Shown: positions 1-8,459 of the stretch, in pieces
How positions within the stretch are numbered: the stretch's first letter is position 1
Layout: the number at the start of each line of letters is the position of its first letter
Source: Yinghuangia seranimata
GTDB lineage: Bacteria > Actinomycetota > Actinomycetes > Streptomycetales > Streptomycetaceae
Direction: 5' to 3'
Length of the DNA stretch: 64,000 nt
NCBI RefSeq assembly: GCF_029953285.1
Contig: NZ_JASAOI010000023.1
Location: 213,259 to 277,258, forward strand
The notes under the pieces: generated by a model
Databases searched by the model: none
Seen by the model: only the letters and a program-made list of their open reading frames with translations
What the model was told of the DNA's origin: nothing
Position numbers and translations under genes: made by a program

Positions 1-309
1 GCGGTCGTGGACCTGGAGAAGGTGGGCTACCCGGTGCTGGCGGTGGTGCGGCTCAAGTACCCGGGCAACCACCACCAGCCGCTGCGGCGGCTGCTGGCGG
101 AGCGCCGCGAGGTCCTGGAGTGCCTGCGGACGACCGGCGACGACTGCTACACGCTGAAGGTCGCGGCGACGTCGATGGGGCACCTGGAGGTGCTGATGGA
201 CGAGCTGGCCGGGTTCGGCAGCACGACGACGAGCGTGGTGTACAGCCAGACGCTGCCGTACCGCGGCCCGGAGCGCCCCGATCGCCCGGAGCGGCCAGCC
301 GCGCCGTGA
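1..309 (+). CDS. Lrp/AsnC-family regulator, C-terminal part (5' truncated)
   Basis: The frame is open from base 1, so the gene begins outside the window and the first internal GTG (position 7) should not be taken as its start. The visible 102 codons match the effector-binding (RAM) half of Lrp/AsnC regulators: strand GYPVLAVVRLKYPG, then GDDCYTLKVAA, then the helix and final strand around HLEVLMDELAGFG and TTTSVVYS. The N-terminal helix-turn-helix is missing. Members bind amino acids or related ligands and control metabolic genes. The tail is Pro/Arg-rich, and its stop codon lies inside the first unit of a 12-bp tandem repeat. The DNA target and ligand cannot be inferred. Confidence 0.8.
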   Translation, partial: AVVDLEKVGYPVLAVVRLKYPGNHHQPLRRLLAERREVLECLRTTGDDCYTLKVAATSMGHLEVLMDELAGFGSTTTSVVYSQTLPYRGPERPDRPERPAAP

Positions 310-360
310 CGCCCGCGGTGACGCCCGCGGTGACGTCCGCAGCGACGCCCGCGGTGACGC
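306..360. repeat. 12-bp tandem repeat at end of Lrp gene
   Basis: About four and a half copies of GTGACGCCCGCG run head to tail (306-317, 318-329, 330-341, 342-353, partial 354-360) with one or two substitutions in the later units. The array starts at the stop codon of the Lrp gene, and the rest of the 219-bp gap up to the next gene shows no clear terminator hairpin. Copy number could vary by slippage. Confidence 0.8.
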
Positions 361-528
361 GGCGTGACGCCGCTGCGGGGCTCGCGGCGGCGCCTGTCCG
401 AAGTGTCCGGTCCCGGTCCCCCGTGCGACGGTAGAAGGGAGACCGCGACCCCGATCCATGCGTGTCGTTGCCGCGCGAGGGGTTCCAGCTGACCGCCGTC
501 CCGGGTGGTCATCGCCGGAAGGACCAGC

Positions 529-1467
529 ATGCGGGCGACGGACAAGCCCCCCGAAGGTTCGCGTGACGAGCACGCGGACCAGGCGCGGGACGCCGCGAAG
601 GACAGGCGGAAACGGCGGCGGCACATGGCCGACCGGGCGAGCGTCCGCCGCGCCCGACGCGCAGCCGACTGGGGCAGGAGGAAGTATTCGGGGTCCTGGG
701 CCGAGTACCTGCAGCAGCGCCTGACCGGGATGGATTTCCTCAACCAGGCGACACTGTTGGCCGCCACGCTGCTGCTGTGCGCCGTCCCGTTCATGCTCAT
801 CACCGCCGCCCTGGCCGGGCGATCCGCGGTGACGGCGCTGACGGAGCGGCTGGGGCTGAACCATCAGGCGGCCACCGACGTCGGCGACCTGTTCACCTCC
901 TCGTCGGCGACGACCTCCGCGGTCACCGGGCTGTCGTGGGTCTTCTTCCTGGTCGCCGGGATGGCCGCGGCCACGTCGTTCCAGAGGCTGTACCAGGTGG
1001 CGTTCGGACTGCGTCCGCGGGGGGTGGGGGACCGGCTGCGCGCGCTGGTCTGGCTGGCCGTGGTCGCGGGCTGGATCGCACTCGGCACCTCGGCGGCCAA
1101 GGCGTTCTACTCGGCCGCGCCGGTCCTGTGGTGGATCGTCAACGTCGCCGCGTTCATCGGGTTCTGGTGGTTCACCATGTGGTTCCTGCTGGCCGGGCGG
1201 GTCCCCTGGCGCAGGCTGGTGCCGTGCGCGGTCGCCACCGGCCTGTACTGGCTCGGCATGCTGATCGTCTTCCACTTCGTCTTCTCCGGCATGGTCATCG
1301 AGTACGACCAGAAGTACGGGCCGATCGGGGTGGTCTTCGCCCTGATGTCGTTCTTCATCGCGATCGGCGTCGTGATCACCCTGGGTGCGGCCACCGGCAT
1401 GACGTGGCACGACCGCGGCATGTCGTGGAGGGCCGCGGCCAGGAAGCTGCGGCGGTCGTCATCGTGA
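529..1467 (+). CDS. YihY/BrkB-family integral membrane protein
   Basis: 312 residues. A charged N-terminal stretch of about 55 residues is followed by six predicted membrane segments, starting at FLNQATLLAATLLLCAVPF. Length and hydrophobic pattern match the YihY/BrkB (UPF0761) family of unknown transport role; the conserved family features seen are the early AVPF segment and a late 'YGPIGVVFALMSFF' helix. The ATG at 529 is preferred over the GTG at 505 because GGAAGGA lies 6 nt before it. The stop overlaps the GTG start of the K+ channel gene (GTGA), so the two are probably co-translated. A related protein is encoded at 9.8 kb. Confidence 0.85.
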   Translation: MRATDKPPEGSRDEHADQARDAAKDRRKRRRHMADRASVRRARRAADWGRRKYSGSWAEYLQQRLTGMDFLNQATLLAATLLLCAVPFMLITAALAGRSAVTALTERLGLNHQAATDVGDLFTSSSATTSAVTGLSWVFFLVAGMAAATSFQRLYQVAFGLRPRGVGDRLRALVWLAVVAGWIALGTSAAKAFYSAAPVLWWIVNVAAFIGFWWFTMWFLLAGRVPWRRLVPCAVATGLYWLGMLIVFHFVFSGMVIEYDQKYGPIGVVFALMSFFIAIGVVITLGAATGMTWHDRGMSWRAAARKLRRSSS

Positions 1468-2117
1468 CCGCCGGCGCGGGCACCGGTACGGCGGGGAAGG
1501 CCCTCGCCCAGCAGCGGCCGTCCTCGAGCAGGCTCACCTGGAGCGTCGTACGGGTGACCCTCTCGGTCGCCGCGCTGGTGGCGCTGTACTACGTGCTGCC
1601 GTTCGACCGCGCCTCCCAGCCGACCGTGGTCACCACGCTCCTGATCGGCCTGGCGGGCTTCGTCGTGCTGGTCGTGTTCCAGGTCCGCGCGATCATCCAG
1701 GCCTCGCACCCGCTGCTGCGGGCCGTCGAGGCGCTGTCGACGTGCGTGCCGTTCTTCCTGCTGCTGTTCGCCGCCACCTACGTCGCCCTGGCCGCGCTGT
1801 CGCCCGCGAGCTTCGGCGAGCCCCTGTCGCACAGCGACGCGGTCTACTTCACCGTCACGGTGTTCTCCACCGTGGGGTTCGGGGACATCACCGCGAAGAC
1901 CGAGACGGCGCGGCTGGTGGTCACCGTGCAGATGATCGCCGACCTGATCATCCTCGGTCTGGCCGTGAAAGTCATCGTCGAAGCGGTTCGCCGCGGCCGG
2001 CTGCCCAGGACCGACACCGGCGACAGCACGGGCCGCGGCGTCGCCGACAACGTCGGCGGAGACGGCACGGCCGCCGGAGACGACACCGATGCCGGAGACG
2101 ACGGGGCCGGACCGTGA
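1464..2117 (+). CDS. Two-pore-helix-type potassium channel
   Basis: 217 residues, four hydrophobic segments (about 32-46, 56-76, 96-112 and 151-170). Between the last two sits the K+ selectivity filter TVGFGD at residues 136-141, preceded by the pore helix DAVYFTVTVFS, as in Ion_trans_2/KcsA-like channels. There is no RCK or cyclic-nucleotide domain; the tail is Asp/Gly-rich and disordered. The GTG start overlaps the stop of the BrkB-like gene by the sequence GTGA, which indicates translational coupling and a shared job in the membrane, perhaps ion balance. The extra N-terminal hydrophobic pair is common in actinobacterial members. Confidence 0.9.
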   Translation: MTAGAGTGTAGKALAQQRPSSSRLTWSVVRVTLSVAALVALYYVLPFDRASQPTVVTTLLIGLAGFVVLVVFQVRAIIQASHPLLRAVEALSTCVPFFLLLFAATYVALAALSPASFGEPLSHSDAVYFTVTVFSTVGFGDITAKTETARLVVTVQMIADLIILGLAVKVIVEAVRRGRLPRTDTGDSTGRGVADNVGGDGTAAGDDTDAGDDGAGP

Positions 2118-2139
2118 CCCGAGTGGACGAGGACCGCTG

Positions 2140-2973
2140 ATGCGCACACACCACCGACACGACCACCACCACGGCCGGGGCGCCGGCGCGGCCGTGACGT
2201 TCGTCGACCACGTGGGCCCGCACGGGGCCGTGGTCCGGTGGGGGTCGCGGCGGCACCGCAAGCACCAGCGGCCCGCGACCGGGTCGACGTGGTGGGCGCC
2301 GCACGCCCGCGGCTGGTGGATCGCGGTGCTGTTCGCCGTCGGGTCGGCGCTGTTCGCGGTCGGGTCGATTCCCGCCTACTCCGACGCGGTCGGGGCGCGC
2401 TGGGACACCGTGACCTACTTCGTCGGATCGCTGTTCTTCACCTCGGCGTCGTTCCTGGCCTACCGGGAGGCGGTCGACGCCGCCCCGGCGGCGCGGTACC
2501 CGGCGCACGGGCGCGTCCTGGTGTGGCAGCCGGGCCGGATCGACTGGTGGGCCACCGCGGTCCAGCTGGTCGGAACGGTGTACTTCAACGTCAGCACCGG
2601 CGTCGCGATGGGCGCCGACCTGTCCGCGGCGACCGCCCACCAGCACGTGTGGCGGCCCGACGCGATCGGCTCGGTCTGCTTCCTCGTCTCCAGCGTCCTG
2701 GCCTGGTACGAGGCGTGCCACGGCTGGGCCGCGTGGCGTCCGGCGTCCTGGGCGTGGTGGATCACCCTCGCCAACCTGGTCGGGTCCGTCGCGTTCGGCG
2801 TCTCCGCCGTCGCCGGGTACGTCGACCCGGTCACCGGCCAGGTCCGCAATGCGGCCGGCGCCGACGCGACGACCCTGATCGGCGCGATCTGCTTCCTGGT
2901 CGGCGCGGTCCTGCTGCTCCCGGAACGCACCGAGGAGACGCGCGCCGCGCAGGCGGAGGCCGCGAGCCGGTGA
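2140..2973 (+). CDS. YrhK-like multi-pass membrane protein
   Basis: 277 residues beginning with a His/Gly-rich stretch (MRTHHRHDHHHGRG), followed by about six short hydrophobic segments. Repeated patterns 'VGSLFFTSASFLAYREA', 'IGSVCFLVSSVLAWYEA' and 'IGAICFLVGAVLLLPE' resemble YrhK-type domains, which have no known function. The ATG at 2140 has GAGGACC just upstream; an ATG at 2089 would overlap the channel gene and is less likely. The gene is 22 bp after the channel and on the same strand, so a three-gene membrane operon (529-2973) is likely. Family assignment is from pattern only. Confidence 0.6.
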   Translation: MRTHHRHDHHHGRGAGAAVTFVDHVGPHGAVVRWGSRRHRKHQRPATGSTWWAPHARGWWIAVLFAVGSALFAVGSIPAYSDAVGARWDTVTYFVGSLFFTSASFLAYREAVDAAPAARYPAHGRVLVWQPGRIDWWATAVQLVGTVYFNVSTGVAMGADLSAATAHQHVWRPDAIGSVCFLVSSVLAWYEACHGWAAWRPASWAWWITLANLVGSVAFGVSAVAGYVDPVTGQVRNAAGADATTLIGAICFLVGAVLLLPERTEETRAAQAEAASR

Positions 2974-3048
2974 CGAGGGCCCCGCGGGCGGCGGTCCGAC
3001 GGCCGCGCGCCGCCACCGTGCCGGCGGGCCGCGGCCCCGGCCACCTGG

Positions 3049-4137
3049 TCACCCGCTGGCGCCGGCCGTCGCCGAGGACTGCGGACGGGCGGCGGCCGCC
3101 CGGCGCTTCGCCAGCATCGTCGCCAGGTACGTCACCAGCACCGCGATCGCGACGCCCGCGAAGGTGAACGCCACGCGCCGGGCCTCCTCGGCGAGGTCGG
3201 TCGGGTGCGGCATGCCCTCGGCGATGAGCACGGTCGCCGCGACCGCGGCGACGTACCAGGTGTAGCCCACGGCGCGGATCGCGCCGGCGAGCCCGCCCAC
3301 GATGACGATGACGACGCCGAGCGCGATCTTGTTGTCGACGGCCAGCAGGAACACCGACGCCACCACGGCGCCGATGATCGCGCCGGCCAGGCGCTGCAGC
3401 GCGGTCACGGTCGACTGCTGCAGGCTCGGCTGCATCGCGATCAGCGCGGCCACCGGCATCCAGTCGGCGTTGTCGAGGCCGAACCCGAACGCGATCGCCA
3501 CCGCGGCGGCGACCGCGACGGCGCGGATCACGCAGTACAGGACGACCGGCCGGGACAGCGGCACGGGTGTGGTGTCGCCGGGCAGCAGTTCCGCGCCGGT
3601 CTGCTGCCGGTCGGAGCGGCCGGTGGCCAGCCACATGACGCCGATCCACCCGATCATGACCGCCGAGCCGATCGCCCAGGCCGCGGCCTGCGGCCAGGCG
3701 CCGGTGTGGACGTGGTCGGCGGCGTAGCCGCCGGGCAGCGCGACCGCGATGAGGAACCAGACGTTGAGCAGCAGCGCGGCGGTGAACCGGTGCTTGCCGT
3801 ATTTCACCGCGAGGCTCGCGGCCAGCGTGACGGCGAACGCGCCCAGCGTCACCCACCCCCACGCCTGGGAGCCGAGCCAGTAGCCGAACGCCGTGAGCAG
3901 TGCGCCGGCGGCGGTGACGCAGGCCAGCCGTGGCGCCCGGTAGCCGTATCGCCCGCCGGGGTCGCACAGGCCGGTGAACAGCGCACCGAGCGCGACGCCG
4001 ACGAAGTACTTCTCCTCGCCGAGCGCGCCCAGGACGATCAACGGGAGCAGCATCACCAGCAGGACGGAGACGCCCCGGCGTAGGTTGAAGCCCTGCCGGT
4101 TGATCGCGAACACGTCCGCCAGGCGGATCTCGGTCAT
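3049..4137 (-). CDS. FUSC-family membrane protein
   Basis: 362 residues with two hydrophobic halves: segments from about 20-150 (starting LVMLLPLIVLGAL) and again from about 205-330, separated by a short hydrophilic stretch rich in Arg/Gln. This duplicated layout is the FUSC (fusaric acid resistance/aromatic acid exporter) architecture; 'ADWMPVAALIAMQPSLQQSTVTALQRLAGAIIG' lookalike pattern (about residues 228-260) is the family's most conserved part. The ATG at 4137 is chosen over longer in-frame starts because GGAGG lies 9 nt before it. The gene ends close to the YrhK-like gene and the two converge. A larger FUSC protein is at 32.6 kb. Substrate unknown. Confidence 0.8.
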   Translation of the reverse strand: MTEIRLADVFAINRQGFNLRRGVSVLLVMLLPLIVLGALGEEKYFVGVALGALFTGLCDPGGRYGYRAPRLACVTAAGALLTAFGYWLGSQAWGWVTLGAFAVTLAASLAVKYGKHRFTAALLLNVWFLIAVALPGGYAADHVHTGAWPQAAAWAIGSAVMIGWIGVMWLATGRSDRQQTGAELLPGDTTPVPLSRPVVLYCVIRAVAVAAAVAIAFGFGLDNADWMPVAALIAMQPSLQQSTVTALQRLAGAIIGAVVASVFLLAVDNKIALGVVIVIVGGLAGAIRAVGYTWYVAAVAATVLIAEGMPHPTDLAEEARRVAFTFAGVAIAVLVTYLATMLAKRRAAAARPQSSATAGASG

Positions 4138-4435
4138 CACGGAACACCTCCGCACGGTTCGATGACCGGCTCGGGCTCCTCGGGATCCCGGCCGTGCAGC
4201 GTTCACGGGCGGACGGAGCCCTCCCTGCGAGCGTCTCCCGCGCAGCGCCCGCGCGCGACTTTTCCCGGGGCGGCCCCGGGGCGGCCCCGGGCGGCCCTGC
4301 GGTGTCGTGGACGCGGTCGGGCGGTTCCGCTGCGCCACACCGGACGGATCGCCGGATTTGTCGCATATCGCGCCTAGGGTGGGTCGCAACGCGGCCGGAA
4401 CGGGAAGAGCGGCCCCGTCCGGGCCGGGAGGCCGC
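4138..4435. other. Divergent intergenic region
   Basis: About 300 bp between the FUSC gene (minus) and the lipoprotein gene (plus). It is GC-rich. The only promoter-like element I see is TAGGGT at 4375-4380, 55 nt before the lipoprotein start; no convincing -35 accompanies it. No ORF here is supported. Confidence 0.4.
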
Positions 4436-7363
4436 ATGACGTCACGGGCTTTCTCCAGCATGCGGGCGCGGGTCTGCGTCCTGGCGTCCGCGGTCGCGCT
4501 GATCGGCTCCCTGGCGGGCTGCGGTACCCACCGTCAGCACACGCCGCAGCCGAGTGCCTGGCGCAAGGTCATGGCCATGACCGGCCCCGACGGCGAGGTC
4601 TCCAAGGAGATGGCGCTGGCGGCGTTCGCCACGGTGTACGGGCCGCTGCCCGGAGTTCCGCCGGTCTCCGGGGAACGCAGGGAGCTCACGTCGGGGTCGA
4701 CCGCGCTGCGCTGGATCGCCGCCAAGTGGCAGGAGATCACGCCCGAGCAGCGGGCCGCGGTCAGTGACGCGATCGGGCGCGACGAGCTGCCGGACGACAC
4801 GGATACCGGCGGCACGAAAGGCACGGCCCGTCCGCTCGGGACGCCTGGCGACTTCCCGAACGACGCGTCCTGCCCGAAGGCCAACCCCGGCAGCGCCGCC
4901 TTGAGGAAGGAACTCGTCGGCTTCTGGGCGACTCTCGCACCGACCCTGGGGCTGAAGACCGTCGCGCCGAACTTCGGTGCCTGCGTCTCGGCGAAGCAGA
5001 AGACCCTTTCCCCCAAGCCGGGTTCCGGGGCGGGGCCGGTGGTCGTCCAGGCGGACGCGTGGGCCTGGGTCGCCGGCGGCGTTCCACAGTGTCAGATCAC
5101 CTTCTACCCCGCGTTCTTCACCTCCGGCAACGAACGCTTCGCGACCATGTTCCACGAGCTCACCCACTGCGCCCAGGGGCTGGTCGTCACCCCCCGGAAG
5201 GCGTACGAGAACATCCCGGCCTGGGTGCTGGAAGGGCTCGCCCGCTGGGTCGAGGGCAAGCTGGTCGGACACTCCGCGGACTACGCCGCGCTGTGGGAGA
5301 CGTACCTCCGCGACACCGGCACGCCGCTCAGCAGGCAGTCCGATGAGGCCATGGGCTTCTGGTGGGAGTTGGACTACCGCGGCGTCGACGTGTTCAACCG
5401 CTTCGTCCCGGTGGTCAAGGCCTCGGCCGACGTGGTCGACAGGCGCGACGCCGCGGCGTTCACCGCGGCGTTGGGTGCCAACGCCGACGACATCCGGCAG
5501 AGCTGGCCCGCCAGTTACACACGCGACGCCGTGCGCGGTGCGCCGTGGACGACGAAGGGCGCGGACATCACCGGTACCAAGGCGACGCTCGGTCGGCCGT
5601 CGCCCGTCGCCGACGCCCAGACCGGCAGGATCACCTCGGGGCGGTTGGGCGTCGAGCTGACGGCCCTGGACGTCAAGGCGGAGGTGCTGCAGTTCACCGA
5701 GAAAGGGGGCAGCAGCCCGTACGGCCGGTTCGGACCGGGCACCACCGGCGACTTCGTCTTCCCCCAGGCCCTGACGACGGTGTTCTGCACGCTCGGATCG
5801 GCCTGCACGTGCCCCAGCGACACACCGGGGGCGGGCACCCGGTTCCAGCCCATCGCGAAGGGCCACGCGTACCTCGGCATCACCGGGGGCGTCAACACCG
5901 CCACCCTCGAGTACTCCGGCACGAGCCTCAAGGCCTTCTGCGGTCCGCGGAAGGAGAAGCCGCCCGCCGGCACCCCGGGCGCCGGTCAGGGGCCGTTCCC
6001 TCCAGGGCCCGTGCTCGGCTGCCAACCGCCGAACCCGCGGCCGCAGTCGCGCCCGGCCCCCGCGGGCACCGTGGGGCGGGCGGTTCCCCTGTCCCCGTCG
6101 GCCCCGTTGCGTGAGGGCGAGAGCTGCGGCACCGGTGGCAGCAACGGCGACCCGCACCTGGTGACGTTCGACAATCTGCGCTACGACCTGCAGTCCGTCG
6201 GCGAGTTCACCCTCGCGCGGTCGTCGGACGACGGGCTGCTGGTGCAGGCCCGGCAGAAGGCGTACCCGGGCCTTGCCACGGTGAGCGTCAACAGCGCGCT
6301 GGCCGCCGATGTCGCGGGGGACCGGGTGGGCCTGTACCTGACGCCCCACCCGGAGGTGGTCGAGGCGCACCTGAACGGGGCCGTGGTCACCCCGCCCGCC
6401 GGCGACACCGCGCTGCCGCACGGCGGGGTGCTGACGAAGCTCGGCGAGGGCACCGCGACGCTGTACAGCGTCACGTGGCCCGACGGCAGGCGCCTGCACG
6501 TCTCGACCGTCGGCGCGTTCGGCCTCAAGGCGGACGTGGTCGTGCCGTCGTCCCGGAAGGGCCGGATGGAGGGCCTGCTGGGGAACTTCGACGGCGACCC
6601 CGGCAACGACCTGGACCTCGGCGGCGGTCGGACGCTGACGGTTCCCGCCGGGCCCGCCGACCTGCACGGGGCGTACGCCGACCGGTGGCGCATCACGCAG
6701 GAAGCCTCGTTGTTCGACTACGGGCCGGGGGAGTCGACGGCGACGTTCACCGACCGCGGCTTCCCCAAGCCGGTCACCGCGCTGCCGGGACGCGACCAGG
6801 CCGAGGCGACGTGCCGGGCCTCGGGGGTGACGGACCCGCTGGTCGTCGAGGAGTGCGTCCTGGACGTGGCACTGACCGGGCGCCCCGAGTTCGCCGCCGC
6901 GGCCGCGGCGCAGCAAGCGTTCCAGACGGCCGTGCGGCGCACCGAGACCACGGCCGACGGGACGCCGGTTCCGCCCGAATGCCTCGCCGCCGAGGGCGAC
7001 GTCTCCCGCGCCCTGTTCGATGTGAAGATCGGGGACACGATCGGGGCAGGCGGCGCCGTTCCCTGCGCCGGCGCCATGCCGTCCGGTTCCCCCTTGCACG
7101 AGCTGGTCTTCGCCGGCGAGGCCGGGCAGACGGTCACGCTCACCCATGTGCCCGGCGGCGACTGCCGCCTCCAGTGGCGGCTCTACCAGGACTTCTACGA
7201 CCCCGACCAGCCCGTTCCCGTGCCGCCGCTGCTGGGCCCGGTCTCGGTCTGCGAGGACCTCGGCGCGGTCACGCTCCCGGGGAGCACGCTCTACGCGATC
7301 GTCGTCGAGAACCCGGACCCGGCGATCCCGGGAACGTACGGGTTCACGCTCACCGCCGGGTGA
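4436..7363 (+). CDS. Lipoprotein with HExxH peptidase-like and von Willebrand type D domains
   Basis: 975 residues. The N-terminus is a lipoprotein signal ending in the lipobox LAGC (residues about 27-30), so the protein should be anchored outside the cell. H240-E-L-T-H244 followed by E266 in LEGLARW is the gluzincin zinc-peptidase arrangement (HExxH, then Glu about 22 residues later). A Pro-rich linker leads to a von Willebrand D-like domain from residue 571 (GDPHLVTFDN) to about 740 with the hallmark 'GLLGNFDGDPGND'. The last 200 residues are Cys-containing and unassigned. The start has GGGAGG 5 nt upstream. Likely a surface protease or adhesin-like enzyme; the combination is unusual. A strong hairpin follows the stop. 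Confidence 0.8.
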   Translation: MTSRAFSSMRARVCVLASAVALIGSLAGCGTHRQHTPQPSAWRKVMAMTGPDGEVSKEMALAAFATVYGPLPGVPPVSGERRELTSGSTALRWIAAKWQEITPEQRAAVSDAIGRDELPDDTDTGGTKGTARPLGTPGDFPNDASCPKANPGSAALRKELVGFWATLAPTLGLKTVAPNFGACVSAKQKTLSPKPGSGAGPVVVQADAWAWVAGGVPQCQITFYPAFFTSGNERFATMFHELTHCAQGLVVTPRKAYENIPAWVLEGLARWVEGKLVGHSADYAALWETYLRDTGTPLSRQSDEAMGFWWELDYRGVDVFNRFVPVVKASADVVDRRDAAAFTAALGANADDIRQSWPASYTRDAVRGAPWTTKGADITGTKATLGRPSPVADAQTGRITSGRLGVELTALDVKAEVLQFTEKGGSSPYGRFGPGTTGDFVFPQALTTVFCTLGSACTCPSDTPGAGTRFQPIAKGHAYLGITGGVNTATLEYSGTSLKAFCGPRKEKPPAGTPGAGQGPFPPGPVLGCQPPNPRPQSRPAPAGTVGRAVPLSPSAPLREGESCGTGGSNGDPHLVTFDNLRYDLQSVGEFTLARSSDDGLLVQARQKAYPGLATVSVNSALAADVAGDRVGLYLTPHPEVVEAHLNGAVVTPPAGDTALPHGGVLTKLGEGTATLYSVTWPDGRRLHVSTVGAFGLKADVVVPSSRKGRMEGLLGNFDGDPGNDLDLGGGRTLTVPAGPADLHGAYADRWRITQEASLFDYGPGESTATFTDRGFPKPVTALPGRDQAEATCRASGVTDPLVVEECVLDVALTGRPEFAAAAAAQQAFQTAVRRTETTADGTPVPPECLAAEGDVSRALFDVKIGDTIGAGGAVPCAGAMPSGSPLHELVFAGEAGQTVTLTHVPGGDCRLQWRLYQDFYDPDQPVPVPPLLGPVSVCEDLGAVTLPGSTLYAIVVENPDPAIPGTYGFTLTAG

Positions 7364-7392
7364 CGCCGCCGCGGGCGCGGCCCGCGGCGGCG
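7364..7392. terminator. Bidirectional hairpin between convergent genes
   Basis: A perfect 13-bp inverted repeat (arms 7364-7376 and 7380-7392, all G/C) with a 3-nt loop starts right at the stop of the lipoprotein gene and ends 11 bp before the stop of the opposing hydrolase gene. There is no T-run, as is usual for actinomycete terminators. Confidence 0.75.
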
Positions 7393-7403
7393 CCGGAGGT
7401 CGG

Positions 7404-8147
7404 CTAGGCCAGGTGCCGGGCGAGGAACCGGGCCGCGGCGTCGCCCGCGTGGTCCGGGGTGCCGGTGTGACCGCCCATGTTGGCGGTCAGGGTCTTCTCC
7501 TTCGAGCCGAAGGCGTCGAACAGGTCCAGGGCCGCCTGGCGGTCGTTGTGCTCGTCGTCCCACTGCAGCAGGACGTGGAGGGGGACGGTGACCCGCCGGG
7601 CCTCCTCGACGATGCCGCGCGGGACGACGCTCCCGGCGAACAGCACGGCGGCCGCGATGCGCGGTTCGACCGCCGCCATCCGGACGCCGAGGGAGACCAC
7701 CCCGCCCGAGTACCCGACGGGGCCGCCGATTTCGGGCAGCGCGAGGAGGGCGTCCAAGGCGGCCCGCCATTCCGGGGCCGCCTGGTCGACGAGCGGGAGG
7801 ACGAGGGCGTCGACGACGTCGTCGCCGACCGGCTCGCCGGCCTGCACGGCCCGGCGCAGGTCGGCGCGGGCCCGCTCGGCGTCGGGCAGGCGGGGCCGGT
7901 CGCCGCATCCGGGGAGTTCGAGGGCGGCCGCGGCGAAGCCGTCCCCCGCGCAGTGCCGGGCCCGGGCCGCCAGCCGGGGGTGCATCGTCCGCAGCCCCAG
8001 TCCGCCGGGCTGGCCGAGCAGGACCAGCGGGGCCGGCGCCGCTGCGGTTGCGGAGGCGGGCGTCCACAGGACGCCGGGGATGCCGTCGAGGGTGAAGTCG
8101 CGTTCCAGGACGCCGTCGTCGAGGCGCTTCTCGGAGGTGAATCGCAT
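7404..8147 (-). CDS. Alpha/beta hydrolase (dienelactone hydrolase-like)
   Basis: 247 residues. The nucleophile elbow is GYSGG (Ser at about residue 144), with likely acid Asp in LLQWDDEHND and His in MGGHTG near the C-terminus, giving a complete Ser-Asp-His triad in the order of the family. The segment 'PLVLLGQPGGLG' supplies the oxyanion strand. Related actinomycete proteins are annotated as dienelactone hydrolase-like; the substrate is unknown. Upstream on the same strand, 46 bp away, is a 17-codon ORF with a perfect ribosome-binding site, which may be a leader. The gene converges with the VWD lipoprotein. Confidence 0.8.
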   Translation of the reverse strand: MRFTSEKRLDDGVLERDFTLDGIPGVLWTPASATAAAPAPLVLLGQPGGLGLRTMHPRLAARARHCAGDGFAAAALELPGCGDRPRLPDAERARADLRRAVQAGEPVGDDVVDALVLPLVDQAAPEWRAALDALLALPEIGGPVGYSGGVVSLGVRMAAVEPRIAAAVLFAGSVVPRGIVEEARRVTVPLHVLLQWDDEHNDRQAALDLFDAFGSKEKTLTANMGGHTGTPDHAGDAAARFLARHLA

Positions 8148-8193
8148 GGTCGTGCCCTTCGGGAGTTCGCGTGAAGCGGCGCTCCCGGACGAC

Positions 8194-8247
8194 CTATCGC
8201 CCGACCGTGACCCCGGAGGGGAGCACCCATGTCGTTACTGCGTTCAC
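8194..8247 (-). CDS. 17-residue leader peptide candidate
   Basis: On the minus strand the perfect anti-Shine-Dalgarno complement AGGAGGT (8261-8255) is followed after 7 nt by GTG and 16 more sense codons to TAG, giving MNAVTTWVLPSGVTVGR. It is the best ribosome-binding site I see in the window, yet opens only this short frame. It lies 46 bp before the start of the hydrolase gene, so it may act as a translated leader or uORF. No attenuator hairpin is obvious in the gap. Alternative: start region of a gene broken by a frameshift. Confidence 0.5.
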   Translation of the reverse strand: MNAVTTWVLPSGVTVGR

Positions 8248-8459
8248 GGGTACCACCTCCTCGTTCTCTCGCACGGCCTCCGGGACGGTAGCAGCGGCCG
8301 GCCGTGGTCCGCCAACGGGTTTCCGCGGGTGGCCGTCCGGCCACGGGTGCCGCCGTCGGGGGCGCTGCGCCGGGAGGAGGAATGTCGCGCGTGTCCCCGG
8401 GCCCGTCCCGCCGGGCTCGGGTAGACCGGGACGGGCCCGTACGAGCGTGGAGGAACGTC

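Noticed and set aside
306..360. Possible CRISPR-like array
   Set aside because: Units are directly adjacent with no spacers, and there are no cas genes; it is a simple tandem repeat.
147..803. Long open frame on the minus strand across the Lrp and BrkB gene starts
   Set aside because: Arg/Ser-rich translation with no family pattern; it is the antisense shadow of GC-rich coding DNA and lacks a ribosome-binding site.
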